Source of the DNA: Flavobacteriaceae bacterium CRH
GTDB taxonomy: Bacteria; Bacteroidota; Bacteroidia; Flavobacteriales; Flavobacteriaceae
DNA: 64,000 nucleotides
Direction of reading: 5' to 3'
NCBI GenBank assembly: GCA_001507425.1
Contig: LMAJ01000036.1
Coordinates: 54,647-118,646 of the forward strand
The notes below the pieces were generated by a model. That model had not been told where the DNA came from. It did no database searches and was given only the letters and a program-made list of their open reading frames with translations. Each line of letters begins with the position of its first letter. Position 1 is the first letter of the stretch. Shown here in pieces: positions 8,337 through 16,606 of this stretch. The translations under genes and the position numbers were made by a program.

Positions 8337-9215
8337 ATGAACAAAATATGGTTTATTACAGGAAGTTCTCGCGGATTAGGACGTAATCTTACCGAAGCGG
8401 TTTTAGAAAGCGGTGACAAAGTTGCTGCAACTGCAAGAGACATTAATCAGTTAAATGATTTGAAAGAAAGATTTAAAGATCAAATTTTACCCATTAAATT
8501 AGATGTTACTAATTATGATCAGGTTCACGAAGCAGTTAATGAAGCAGTTCAACATTTCGGTCGCATTGATGTTTTGGTCAACAACGCAGGATTCGGAATC
8601 ATTGGCGCTGCGGAAGCTTTTACAAACGAACAGGTTCGCAGTCAGTTAGAAACTAATTTATATGCACCAATCGAAATTACACGTGCCGTATTGCCTTATA
8701 TGCGCAAACAGAAATCAGGTCGCATTTTGCAAATTAGTTCTGTTGGTGGTCGCGTTGGAAATCCGGGGTTGACGATGTATCAGGCTGCAAAATTTGGTTT
8801 AGGAGGTTTTACTGAAGCTTTAGCGAAAGAAGTTGCCTCTCTTGGCATATTGGTAACCAGCGTAGAACCAGGCGGTTTTCGTACGGATTGGGCAGGCGCA
8901 TCGATGACGTATGCCGAAGATATTGAAGGTTATGAAATGGTAAAACAACGTACGGATTTCTTTAAAGGCGGAAATTTTGTTCCGGTTGGAGATCCGGAAA
9001 AAGCGGCGAAAGTTATGGTTGATTTAGCTTCACATCCAAATCCGCCGATGCATCTTGTGTTGGGAAGCGAGGCAATTGGTCTTCTAAAAAATGCTGACCA
9101 AGCCCGAGAAGAAGAAATGGAAAAATGGATGGATGTAAGTTTATCTACAGATCACGATGATTCCGAAAACTTTCTTAATACAGCGTTGGGTAAATTGTAT
9201 AGTGATAAAAAATAA
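8337..9215 (+). CDS. SDR family oxidoreductase
   Basis: This short-chain dehydrogenase/reductase has 292 residues. TGSSRGLG at 8-15 binds the nicotinamide cofactor, NNAG is at 82-85, Ser134/135 lies in the QISS strand, and Tyr148 and Lys152 form the YxxxK pair. All catalytic residues are therefore present. The C-terminal extension beyond residue 250 (EEEMEKWMDVSLSTD) matches the longer classical SDRs common in Bacteroidota. The substrate is unknown. It precedes an AraC-type regulator on the same strand, which might control it. Confidence 0.88.
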   Translation: MNKIWFITGSSRGLGRNLTEAVLESGDKVAATARDINQLNDLKERFKDQILPIKLDVTNYDQVHEAVNEAVQHFGRIDVLVNNAGFGIIGAAEAFTNEQVRSQLETNLYAPIEITRAVLPYMRKQKSGRILQISSVGGRVGNPGLTMYQAAKFGLGGFTEALAKEVASLGILVTSVEPGGFRTDWAGASMTYAEDIEGYEMVKQRTDFFKGGNFVPVGDPEKAAKVMVDLASHPNPPMHLVLGSEAIGLLKNADQAREEEMEKWMDVSLSTDHDDSENFLNTALGKLYSDKK

Positions 9216-9237
9216 ATTTCAATGACAATTGTAAAAA

Positions 9238-9468
9238 TCAATATCAATATCAATGTCAATCTCAATGTCAAATGTCAATCTCAATGTCAAATGTCAATAG
9301 CAAAAATGTATTACGCATAAATTTTTAAACACATAGAAACATAGTTTTTCTTTGTACTGAAAGGCGTTTCACTTGTTTGAGCAAACATAGCTATGTGTTA
9401 AAATCTAGATTTTTTTAAAACATCTTTTATATTAGAATATAATCTATGTTTCTATGTATTTAAATAAT
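9238..9468. repeat. tandem CAATGT/CAATCT array and CATAGAAACATAG repeat
   Basis: Positions 9238-9300 are built from hexamers of the form CAAT(G/C/A)T, and a 19-base unit occurs twice in a row (GTCAATCTCAATGTCAAAT). Positions 9329-9468 carry AACACATAGAAACATAG and the facing AATCTATGTTTCTATGT arm, a family also present at 570-592. The whole gap (9216-9549) has no gene apart from the promoter before the AraC-type regulator. Confidence 0.65.
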
Positions 9469-9516
9469 TAATTATTAATCTTTTAATCAAACAAAATCAC
9501 GCAGTATCATTAATAT

Positions 9517-9545
9517 TTGATGCTGCTTGTTTTTTTATAAATTTG
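9517..9545 (+). promoter_or_regulatory. flavobacterial promoter for the AraC-type regulator, possibly leaderless
   Basis: A -33 TTG at 9517-9519 is followed after 18 bases by TAAATTTG at 9538-9545, an exact TAnnTTTG -7 box. The ATG of the regulator is at 9550, so a transcript starting 5-7 bases after the box would have almost no 5' leader. Confidence 0.55.
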
Positions 9546-9549
9546 TGAT

Positions 9550-10365
9550 ATGAACGATTCTAAAATAAATCAGAAAACATCGCCAATTGCCTATTCTTGC
9601 TACTATACCCAAAACAGGGAAGGCGAACAATTTGCTGCAGAACACGTTTTGAGCTTTCAGATTTCAGGAGAACTTACTTTGAATAACGGAACTAAGGAAT
9701 ATGTTTGTAAACCTGGTGATTTTCGGTTTATTAGAAGAAATCAGCTTATTAAATTCATCAAAAAACCTGATCCGAATATTGGTTTTCAGTCTATTTCTAT
9801 TTATCTGAATCAGAGTGCGCTGCGGGATTTCTCCATACAATACAATCAGAAAACTAATTTGATTAAAAGTCCTGAAACGGAAACTGTTTTTCAGTTAAAA
9901 GAAGTTCCGCTGCTCAAAAGCTTTATGAATTCACTGATTCCGTACATCAATGAAGATCAATTGATTAATGATAACCTTCAGACTTTAAAAGTAAATGAAG
10001 CCATTACCATTTTATTGCAATGCCAACCTGAATTAAAAGATATTCTGTTCGATTTTAATGCTCCCGGAAAAATAGATCTCGAAGCTTTTATGAAAAAGAA
10101 TTTCCATTTTAATGTGCAATTAGAACGCTTTGCATATCTCACTGGGCGTAGTTTAGCTACTTTTAAAAGGGATTTTCAACGCGTTTTTAATAATTCTCCA
10201 AGCCGTTGGTTATTACAAAAGAGATTACAGGAAGCGTATTATCAAATCAAAGAAAAAGGAAAAACGCCTTCTGAAGTATATTTAGAAGTAGGTTTTGAGG
10301 ATCTCTCGCATTTTTCGTTTGCATTTAAGAAGCAATTTGGATTATCGCCCTCTAAGATATCGTAA
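9550..10365 (+). CDS. AraC family transcriptional regulator
   Basis: The protein has 271 residues. The N-terminal two thirds look like a cupin-type sensor (CKPGDFRFIRRNQLIKF). The C-terminal AraC domain spans about residues 170-270 and has two helix-turn-helix units: FAYLTGRSLATFKRDFQRVF with the FNNSPSRWLLQKRL linker, then EVYLEVGFEDLSHFSFAFKK. It lies downstream of an SDR gene and upstream of a DUF1223 gene. The effector is unknown. The promoter sits within 5 bp of the start codon. Closely similar regulators often control adjacent oxidoreductase genes, but no operator could be assigned here. Confidence 0.88.
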   Translation: MNDSKINQKTSPIAYSCYYTQNREGEQFAAEHVLSFQISGELTLNNGTKEYVCKPGDFRFIRRNQLIKFIKKPDPNIGFQSISIYLNQSALRDFSIQYNQKTNLIKSPETETVFQLKEVPLLKSFMNSLIPYINEDQLINDNLQTLKVNEAITILLQCQPELKDILFDFNAPGKIDLEAFMKKNFHFNVQLERFAYLTGRSLATFKRDFQRVFNNSPSRWLLQKRLQEAYYQIKEKGKTPSEVYLEVGFEDLSHFSFAFKKQFGLSPSKIS

Positions 10366-10390
10366 ATAGCTTTTTTAATTTGAAATGAAA

Positions 10391-10538
10391 ATTTTACCGC
10401 AAAGATCGCTAAGATTTTTAACCCATTTAGATTGAGATAACACAAAGTTCGCAAAGCTGGTTCTACACAAAGCTTTGCGAACTTTGTGTTTTTTATAAAA
10501 CTAGCATTATAAAACCATTGCAATCTTTGCGGTAAAAT
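10391..10538. repeat. nested perfect palindromes, CGCAAAGAT family
   Basis: Outer arms of 16 bases (ATTTTACCGCAAAGAT at 10391-10406 and its complement at 10523-10538) enclose a second perfect 20-bp palindrome. That inner one has arms 10439-10458 and 10471-10490, around AACACAAAGTTCGCAAAGCT. The element fills most of the gap between the AraC gene and the DUF1223 gene and could form a large cruciform. The rest of 10366-10735 shows no gene. Confidence 0.75.
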
Positions 10539-10735
10539 TCTCATTTTATCCAAAACCCGAACCTTCACCTTCAAAAAATCTAACAGTATACTTCATTTCT
10601 TTTTATCTATACCAGAAAATGTACTATTCAACTGCTAATCTGGACGGTTCGCCATTATTCGCTTATAAATCAGGGATTAGGATTCTACCTTTGATAGAAA
10701 TAATAGAATTCAATTCAAATTTAAAATCAAAAATT

Positions 10736-11527
10736 ATGAAAAATAGTATCTTCCCCTTTTTGGCAATAATGCTTTCCGGGCTCTTTTTCCTGAATTGCTT
10801 TATGTTTCCGCAAATGGAATTATCAGAAAAAAAAGCAGTAAAAACGAAAATAAAAACAATTAATAATAAAGGTTTTGCAATAGTTGAGCTTTTTACTTCT
10901 GAAGGATGTTGGAGCTGTCCTCCGGCTGACGAATTGATGGCAAAACTACAACGAGAAAACACAGACAGAAATATTTATTTTCTGGCTTATCATGTTGATT
11001 ATTGGGACCGTTTGGGCTGGAAGGATCAATTTAGTTTGGCTGAGTTTACGAATCGTCAGCAACAATATCAGGATTGGCTGCATTTGTATGTAATGTATAC
11101 ACCTCAGTTTATCATCAACGGAACTGCAGAATTTGCAGGTTATAATGAAACCGCGCTTTCTCAAAAAATCGATGATGCCTTAAAAATGAAACAAACTGAA
11201 GAACTGGAACTTACTGCCTATTCTGATAAAGATTCGATAGCGATTCATTTCAAAACAAATTCAGTTCATAAAAACACTAAACTATTTATTGCAACAATAT
11301 TGCGAAAAGGAACTTCAAAAGTACAACATGTTGAAAATAAAGGACATACATTAAATCATATTCAGATCGTTAAAGAGCTTAATAGTTTTCCAATAGCTGA
11401 TAAAGAAGGGAATGTGACCGTATCTAAACCGAAAAATTTCAATGCAACTGACTGGCAATTAGTAGGTTTTATACAAAATACAAGTACAGGAAAAATCTCT
11501 ATAACAACAAAAGCTGATTTAAATTAA
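10736..11527 (+). CDS. DUF1223-type exported thioredoxin-like protein
   Basis: The start is set at ATG 10736 because it gives a clear export signal (MKNSIFPFLAIMLSGLFFLN). The open frame upstream encodes 39 unlikely residues. Of the 263 residues, positions 50-70 carry ELFTSEGCWSCPPADELM, the DUF1223 hallmark with Cys58 and Cys61 in a CxxC arrangement, followed by YHVDYWDRLGWKD and YTPQFIING. DUF1223 proteins have a thioredoxin-like fold and unknown function. Envelope location is inferred from the signal. A hairpin terminator overlaps the stop codon. Confidence 0.85.
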   Translation: MKNSIFPFLAIMLSGLFFLNCFMFPQMELSEKKAVKTKIKTINNKGFAIVELFTSEGCWSCPPADELMAKLQRENTDRNIYFLAYHVDYWDRLGWKDQFSLAEFTNRQQQYQDWLHLYVMYTPQFIINGTAEFAGYNETALSQKIDDALKMKQTEELELTAYSDKDSIAIHFKTNSVHKNTKLFIATILRKGTSKVQHVENKGHTLNHIQIVKELNSFPIADKEGNVTVSKPKNFNATDWQLVGFIQNTSTGKISITTKADLN

Positions 11528-11542
11528 TAAATCAGCTTTTTA
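11509..11542 (+). terminator. intrinsic terminator overlapping the stop codon
   Basis: A perfect 12-bp stem (AAAAGCTGATTT at 11509-11520 with AAATCAGCTTTT at 11529-11540) closes an 8-base loop that contains the end of the DUF1223 gene, and a T-run ends the element. Confidence 0.85.
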
Positions 11543-11651
11543 TTTGTGTTTAAATCTGTATGAATGTTTTTAACACATAAATTGAAATATCATTTTAAGA
11601 AGATCGTACAAATCAATCATTTTTAACCTCTTATCTGTGGCAAAAAAATAA

Positions 11652-12419
11652 TTATCTATTCTCTAACCAACTTAAAAATGCAGTAGCTTTCTCTTTACCA
11701 ACCAATAATTTTTCATCGGTTGGAACGGTTAGTTTGATTATTAATTTGCGTGAAAAGTAATGCTCTGCTTCTCTTATAGCCGAAAAATTCACTAAATATT
11801 GCCTGTTGATCCTAAAGAATTGCGTTGGCGACAATAATTTATGAACCTCATCCAGCGATTGTGTCAGCTGATATTCTGTTTTGTCAAACGACATAATAGT
11901 TGGCGTGTCATTTTTGATATAAAAAAATGCAATATTCCCTGTTAGAACAGTTTGGTATTTATTGTTTTTAAAAACTAAAAAGCTGCTTTTTCCTTTATTC
12001 TCACCGGTTCTGGTCAATAAATACTCGAAATCAGGCATCGCTTTTTTATTTCTTTGGAAGAAGTTCTTCAACTCTCCTGCTTTTTTAATCGCTTGCGCAA
12101 TGCTTTCTCTTGAAAAAGGCTTCAATACATAATCGATTCCGTTTGATTTGAATGCTTCAATCGCATAATCATCAAAGGCTGTACAGAATATTACAGGGGA
12201 AAGAACGGCAACATTTTTAAAAATTTCAAAACATAAACCGTCTGCAAGCTGAATATCCATAAAAATAAGATCGGGCTGATCATTTTCTGAAAGATAACTT
12301 ACCGCTCCGTCAATACTTTGAATGTACGACAAAATTTGGGCATCCGGCCTGATGCTCAAAATAAGCTGACCAAGTGCTTTGGCTGTTTTTACTTCATCTT
12401 CAATTATTATGATAGTCAT
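11652..12419 (-). CDS. LytTR family response regulator
   Basis: The protein has 255 residues. The receiver domain holds IIEDEVKTA (acidic pair), phospho-acceptor Asp55 (LIFMDIQLADG), the TAFDDYAIEAF switch region and the KPF lysine near residue 110. The C-terminal LytTR DNA-binding domain (about 150-250) includes FFYIKNDTPTI, FFRINRQYLVN and the terminal KLIIKLTV strands. Its first codons overlap the last 20 bp of the sensor kinase gene, so the pair is translationally coupled. The regulon is unknown. Inverted repeats upstream of the kinase gene are candidate autoregulatory sites, but this is a guess. Confidence 0.92.
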   Translation of the reverse strand: MTIIIIEDEVKTAKALGQLILSIRPDAQILSYIQSIDGAVSYLSENDQPDLIFMDIQLADGLCFEIFKNVAVLSPVIFCTAFDDYAIEAFKSNGIDYVLKPFSRESIAQAIKKAGELKNFFQRNKKAMPDFEYLLTRTGENKGKSSFLVFKNNKYQTVLTGNIAFFYIKNDTPTIMSFDKTEYQLTQSLDEVHKLLSPTQFFRINRQYLVNFSAIREAEHYFSRKLIIKLTVPTDEKLLVGKEKATAFLSWLENR

Positions 12420-13416
12420 AAATTAGTGGTATTTTTACTTTAAAAGTAGTTTCATTTTTGTCTATTTCTATTTCTTTATGAATCAAATGCATAAAACGCT
12501 GATTAATATTATCTAAACCAACTCCGGTCGATAATACGCCTCTTTTAAGCTGAATTTGGTTTTCAATGACCAGGAACTCATTTTCTGTATATAAATCGAT
12601 TTGTAAGGGTTTATCGAGCGAAACAACGTTATGTTTGATGCAATTCTCGATTAACAATTGTAAAGTAAAAGGCGGAATTGCAGCATCGTATTGTTTTTGA
12701 TCGACGTTATTATTCAAAACAAAACCGTCTTCAAAACGGGCTTTGAGCAAATAAACATATGAATCCAGAATCTGAAGTTCTTCCCGAAGTGATATCAAGT
12801 CTAACTTTCGGCTTTCTAATGTAAAACGATAAAAATCAGATAGTTTTAAAATAAAATCAGAACTCTGCGGATCCTGGATATCAACCATCGATTTTAACGT
12901 ATTTAGACTATTGAACAAGAAATGCGGATTGACTTGTTGCTTTAAAAGTTCGTATTGTGCGCCGAGATTTACGGCTTTGGTAATTTCAAGTTCAATTCCT
13001 AATTGTTGGGTTTGATAGTTTTGAAAAAGCAAATGCAAAAACATGTAAACGATCAAATTGATCAAAATACCCCGTAATTCAAACATAATTGGAGCATCCA
13101 TTTTAGAAATCTGAAACAATTCCTGATGCCCAATTACCAGCAAAACCATCACCAAAATCCCCATTATAACACTCAATAAAAGTTTCCAGTTAAACAAACT
13201 TGTATTGGTGCGCTGAGAGGAAAATTTGGGCAAACTATAAATATTATAATGCCAGATAAAAATAGAAAATAACAACGTAATCGAAGAGTTAATAATGATG
13301 TCTCCAGGCGTCGAATCTGTGTCAAATAATTTGGGTACAGAAGCAAGAATTGCCAATGCTATAGAACTTCCCCAAATGACCTTTCCGGAAACCTGAAAGC
13401 GTTTTATTTTTTCCAT
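12400..13416 (-). CDS. LytS-type sensor histidine kinase
   Basis: I choose ATG 13414-13416 (MEKIKRFQVSGKVIWG); the frame is open for 32 codons further upstream but that stretch is not protein-like. The 338-residue product has four hydrophobic segments in residues 12-135. The His_kinase domain follows, with LLKQQVNPHFLFNSLNTLKS, where His165 is the phosphorylation site. The ATP-binding N-box (ENCIKHNV) and GVGLDNINQRF lie near the C-terminus. It partners the LytTR regulator, whose gene overlaps by 20 bp. No extracellular sensor domain is visible, so the signal is probably read in the membrane. Confidence 0.9.
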   Translation of the reverse strand: MEKIKRFQVSGKVIWGSSIALAILASVPKLFDTDSTPGDIIINSSITLLFSIFIWHYNIYSLPKFSSQRTNTSLFNWKLLLSVIMGILVMVLLVIGHQELFQISKMDAPIMFELRGILINLIVYMFLHLLFQNYQTQQLGIELEITKAVNLGAQYELLKQQVNPHFLFNSLNTLKSMVDIQDPQSSDFILKLSDFYRFTLESRKLDLISLREELQILDSYVYLLKARFEDGFVLNNNVDQKQYDAAIPPFTLQLLIENCIKHNVVSLDKPLQIDLYTENEFLVIENQIQLKRGVLSTGVGLDNINQRFMHLIHKEIEIDKNETTFKVKIPLIYDYHNN

Positions 13417-14256
13417 AATTATAGTCTTTTTTTTTAATCTTGCTTGGTCAAAGATAGCATATTTTAAAGGCATTTTAACTTGAAAAAATGGAATGTCAAT
13501 TTTAAAAGGCAAAAAAACAACGTTCAGAATGATACTTAATAATAACTTTAATTATTTTATGTAAAGTATCTGGTTTTATTACACTTATAAATTTAAAATA
13601 ATAACGACTGCCATTTCGTCATAAGCTAAAAAGCGACTATTTCTGTATTTATTTTGCTAAAATTAGCAGTTTTAGAATTTTAAAATGGAATTGATTTTTC
13701 TTTAATTTTTGACATTAAAAATTTTGCAAAAAATTCATTAATACCTACTTCAAATTGATTTTATTTTAAAAAATGTCAATTCCATCAAAATAAGAATCAA
13801 AAACAGCTTTTTATCGCCTTAAAATAGAGATAAAAATGACTGCAAAATCGATTTAATCTTTGATAAAAAAGCTTTTATTACAAAGAAAAGCAATTTATTA
13901 AAATTAAAAAACAATAAATTACATAATATATTGATATTAAACATATTAACAATTTCAATATGTATTAATACTTTAATTATAAAAACTTATTTTTTATACA
14001 CTAAAAGCCTCTATTAGAAGACTGTAATTGTGTAGATTTAACCAACAATTATTTATAATGAAGGCTGTTGCAAAATTGGCTTGTTTAATGCCAAAATACT
14101 TCTATTTATTATATCCTGAATAAAACCGATTATTTCTATCTTTTTTTAGATTTTCTGAAAGGTTTTAAAAACCCTGTAGGTATTATTTTTAAACCGTAAA
14201 TCTTGTAACGTAATTTAAACCTGCAAGGTTTTGAAAACCTTGCAGGTTAAGCTGGG
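13417..14256. other. 840-bp AT-rich gene-free region with inverted repeats
   Basis: No credible ORF is present. A 10-base inverted repeat (ATGGAATTGA at 13685-13694 and TCAATTCCAT at 13776-13785) is spaced by 81 bp, and a related AATGGAATGTCAATTTT lies near 13488. A tighter palindrome, ACATATT-9-AATATGT, lies at 13941-13963. Both could be operators for the divergent-side genes or for the LytTR regulator, without proof. The right end holds a strong hairpin (14218-14248). Confidence 0.5.
14218..14248. repeat. perfect AACCTGCAAGGTTTT palindrome, probable terminator
   Basis: Arms of 15 bases face each other with a single-base loop. The element lies 8 bp after the stop of the minus-strand OsmC gene and may end its transcript, although no long T-run follows. 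A degraded copy lies at about 14160-14180, and related ACAGGTTTT palindromes lie at 22498-22530 and 24321-24352. Confidence 0.65.
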
Positions 14257-14667
14257 TTAAAGGATATTAATTTCAACATTAATATTTCCTTTTGTTGCTT
14301 TAGAATACGGGCAGGTTTGGTGCGCTTCATCAGTAACTTTTCCTGCTGTTTCAGGATCTAAACCCGGAAGGGTGATGTTAAGACGTGCTTGCAAAGAATA
14401 AGCGCCATCTGTGTTGCATAAATCTACCTCAGCGTCTACAGCAGTATCCGCAGGAAGCTTAATATTTAGCTTTGAAGCTGCTATTCCCATTGCTCCAATA
14501 AAACAAGCCGACCAACCCGCAGCAAAAAGCTGTTCCGGATTTGTTCCCGGACGAGATGTTCCCGGTGAACTAAGTTTGATGTTTAATTGATCATCAGAAC
14601 TTTGAGACGCACCCTCGCGCCCACCTGTTGTATGTGTTTTTCCTGTGTATAAAACTTTTGTTTCCAT
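14257..14667 (-). CDS. OsmC/Ohr family organic hydroperoxide resistance protein
   Basis: The protein has 136 residues, the usual Ohr length. The two reactive cysteines are visible as Cys55 in GWSACFIGAM and Cys119 in HQTCPYSKAT, and Arg17-Glu18-Gly (GGREGA) is a typical Ohr segment. Ohr enzymes reduce organic peroxides with the help of lipoylated proteins. The gene is last in a minus-strand run of redox and detoxification genes, 73 bp after the alpha/beta hydrolase. No OhrR-type repressor gene is seen nearby. Confidence 0.9.
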   Translation of the reverse strand: METKVLYTGKTHTTGGREGASQSSDDQLNIKLSSPGTSRPGTNPEQLFAAGWSACFIGAMGIAASKLNIKLPADTAVDAEVDLCNTDGAYSLQARLNITLPGLDPETAGKVTDEAHQTCPYSKATKGNINVEINIL

Positions 14668-14740
14668 GACTTTTTAAATTTTAGATTTTAGATTTTTGAT
14701 TTTAGATTATTTAAATTGTTATTGATATTGAATTTGGAAT

Positions 14741-15757
14741 TCACTTTAAGTTATCCACATCAATAATCGCTTGTGCGAATGCTTTCGGATCTTCTTGTGG
14801 CACATTGTGACCAATTCCTTTTAGGATTCTGTGGGCATATTTACCTGTGAATTTATTGGCGTATGCTTTTCCGTCAGCATTTGCGCCGTCGAAATCGCTT
14901 GCTATGGTAATTGTTGGAACTTTAATTTCAGGTCTTAACGACAATTTTTTCTCTAAAGAATCGTATTTAGATTCTCCGGCTTCAAGTGATTGTCTCCATC
15001 TGTAATTATGAATCACGATTGCTACGTGATCCGGATTATCAAACGATTGTGCGGTTTGATCGTAAGTTGCTTTATCAAAATTCCAAAGTGGAGAAGCGAT
15101 TTTCCAAATCAGTTTATTGAATTCGTATGTGTTTTGAGTGTAACCTAGTTTTCCTCTTTCGGTAGCAAAATAATACTGATACCACCATCCTAACTCTGCT
15201 GTTGGAGGCAATGGTTTTAAGTTTGCTTCAAGATTAACCACTAAATAACCACTTACAGCTACCAAACCTGTTAAACGCTCCGGCCAAAGTGCTGCCATAA
15301 CTACGGCTGTTCTTGCTCCCCAATCGAAACCGCCAATAATGGCTTTGTCAATTTTAAGTGCATCCATTAAAGCAATAATATCGCTTGCCAGTGCTGCTTG
15401 TTGTCCGTTCCTGAAAGTATCTTTGGAAAGAAAGGTTGTTGTTCCTGATCCTCTTAAATATGGCGTAATAACCCTGTAACCTTTTGCAACTAATATTGGC
15501 ACTACTTCATTGTAGCTGTGAATGTCGTAAGGCCAGCCATGAAGTAAAATTACGGGTTTTCCTGTTGATGGCCCGGCTTCGGTATACCCCACATTTAAAA
15601 GTCCGGCATTGATTTGTTTTAATGTTCCCAGAGAACTTGTTTGTTTTTCTGCTTGTGCATTGATTGCTGTGAATGTGAAAAATAAAGTAACTATTAGCAC
15701 CATTTTAGAAGCTGATCTGTTTACGAAACTGTTTTTATTATTTTGAGTTGTTTTCAT
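14741..15757 (-). CDS. exported alpha/beta hydrolase, epoxide-hydrolase/dehalogenase-like
   Basis: The start is ATG 15755-15757; an upstream TTG is less likely. The 338-residue product begins with a signal-anchor or signal peptide (about residues 17-35, ending AINAQA). The fold shows the oxyanion motif LLHGWPYD near residue 72 and a nucleophile elbow GGFDWGAR with Asp145 in place of Ser. The C-terminal catalytic His lies in GIGHNVPQEDP. An Asp nucleophile points to epoxide hydrolase or haloalkane dehalogenase chemistry rather than an esterase. It sits between a cupin and an OsmC gene on the same strand. The substrate is unknown. Confidence 0.85.
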   Translation of the reverse strand: MKTTQNNKNSFVNRSASKMVLIVTLFFTFTAINAQAEKQTSSLGTLKQINAGLLNVGYTEAGPSTGKPVILLHGWPYDIHSYNEVVPILVAKGYRVITPYLRGSGTTTFLSKDTFRNGQQAALASDIIALMDALKIDKAIIGGFDWGARTAVVMAALWPERLTGLVAVSGYLVVNLEANLKPLPPTAELGWWYQYYFATERGKLGYTQNTYEFNKLIWKIASPLWNFDKATYDQTAQSFDNPDHVAIVIHNYRWRQSLEAGESKYDSLEKKLSLRPEIKVPTITIASDFDGANADGKAYANKFTGKYAHRILKGIGHNVPQEDPKAFAQAIIDVDNLK

Positions 15758-15893
15758 TATTATCAATTTTAATAGTTTGATTGTTAGTTAATTTCTTGGT
15801 CAAAGGTATTTCGGGTCCACTCCTTTTACAATCAGGAAATAGTTGAAACGGACAAAGTAGATATTGAAATGGACAGTCCTAAACCTGAGATTA

Positions 15894-16304
15894 TTATTTC
15901 TTCAGTACCAGAATCGGCTTTCCTTTCTCTACGATGTAAGTCGCCAGTTCTGATGCTTTTGCATTTGTGTTATTCCTGGCAGAGTGAATCTGACTTGCGG
16001 GAATAAAAAGCACTTGTCCTGCATGTAATATTACTGGCACTTGGTCTTCGATTTGATATTCAAGAGAACCTTCCAAAATATAAATAACTTCTTCGCCGGG
16101 ATGAGAATGTTTTCCAAAAGCCGTATGAGGCTCAAAATCGATTCGAGATTGAACAGTTTCGTGTCCGGGTATACCAATGTTGTGTTTTTGCAAATCGGTT
16201 CGTGTAATGCCTGATTTTTGCGCTGAAACGTTATTTGAAATGAATAATGCAATAAAACTAAGAATATCAATGATGGATAATTGGAATTTTTTATTTGTTT
16301 TCAT
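15894..16304 (-). CDS. exported cupin-domain protein
   Basis: The protein has 136 residues with an N-terminal hydrophobic leader ending NNVSAQ. A single cupin barrel follows: GKHSHPGEEVIYILEGSLEY supplies two His and a Glu for metal binding, and FIPASQIHSARN supplies a third His. Small cupins of this kind may bind metal and act as dioxygenases or isomerases, or may simply bind a small ligand. The hydrolase gene follows on the same strand. A terminator and a ~100-bp hairpin repeat separate it from the nitronate monooxygenase gene upstream, so it may have its own promoter. Confidence 0.82.
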   Translation of the reverse strand: MKTNKKFQLSIIDILSFIALFISNNVSAQKSGITRTDLQKHNIGIPGHETVQSRIDFEPHTAFGKHSHPGEEVIYILEGSLEYQIEDQVPVILHAGQVLFIPASQIHSARNNTNAKASELATYIVEKGKPILVLKK

Positions 16305-16446
16305 ATCGTTGATTTTTTAAATTATATTTTATCTGTTAATTTCTTCGTCAAAGATATTTTGATAACAAGCGATTTAAAATCAGGAAATAGGTTAAGCGGA
16401 CGAAGTTTAAACTGAAATGGACATTGATGAAGTTGAAGTGCTATTT

Positions 16447-16545
16447 GTCATCCTGACGGAGGAAGGATCACACTAGAAACTCGACAAAGCTTAGTGCTTT
16501 ACTATGCGGAATTTCTGGCGTGATCCTTCCTCCGCCAGAATGATA
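16447..16545. repeat. ~100-bp hairpin repeat, GTCATCCTGA family, copy 1
   Basis: The ends face each other: GTCATCCTGACGGAGGAAGG at the left, and CCTTCCTCCGCCAGAATGAT at the right. An inner core starts with GAAACTCGACAAAG. Three further copies occur at 19861, 27923 and 63779. There is no ORF in the element. It lies between the cupin and nitronate monooxygenase genes. Confidence 0.85.
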
Positions 16546-16556
16546 AACATTACGTG

Positions 16557-16583
16557 AAAAAAAAAAGCTACCCAAAAGGCAGC
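16557..16583 (-). terminator. intrinsic terminator after nitronate monooxygenase
   Basis: On the minus strand a 6-bp stem (GCTGCC with GGTAGC, one G-T pair) is followed by about ten T residues. It lies 24 bp past the stop of the nitronate monooxygenase gene and would end the upstream transcript from 19679. Confidence 0.7.
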
Positions 16584-16606
16584 CTCATCTAAACTATTTT
16601 ATCTGG

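Noticed and set aside
9238..9300. tandem CAATGT repeats considered as a CRISPR array
   Set aside because: Units are 6 to 19 bases with no unique spacers and no cas genes nearby.
10242..10574. 110-residue minus-strand ORF overlapping the AraC gene end and a palindromic repeat
   Set aside because: Half lies antisense to a well-supported AraC domain and half in repeats.
12400..13512. longer start of the LytS-type kinase at 13512
   Set aside because: The extra 32 residues are not conserved-looking, and MEKIKRF directly precedes the first membrane helix.
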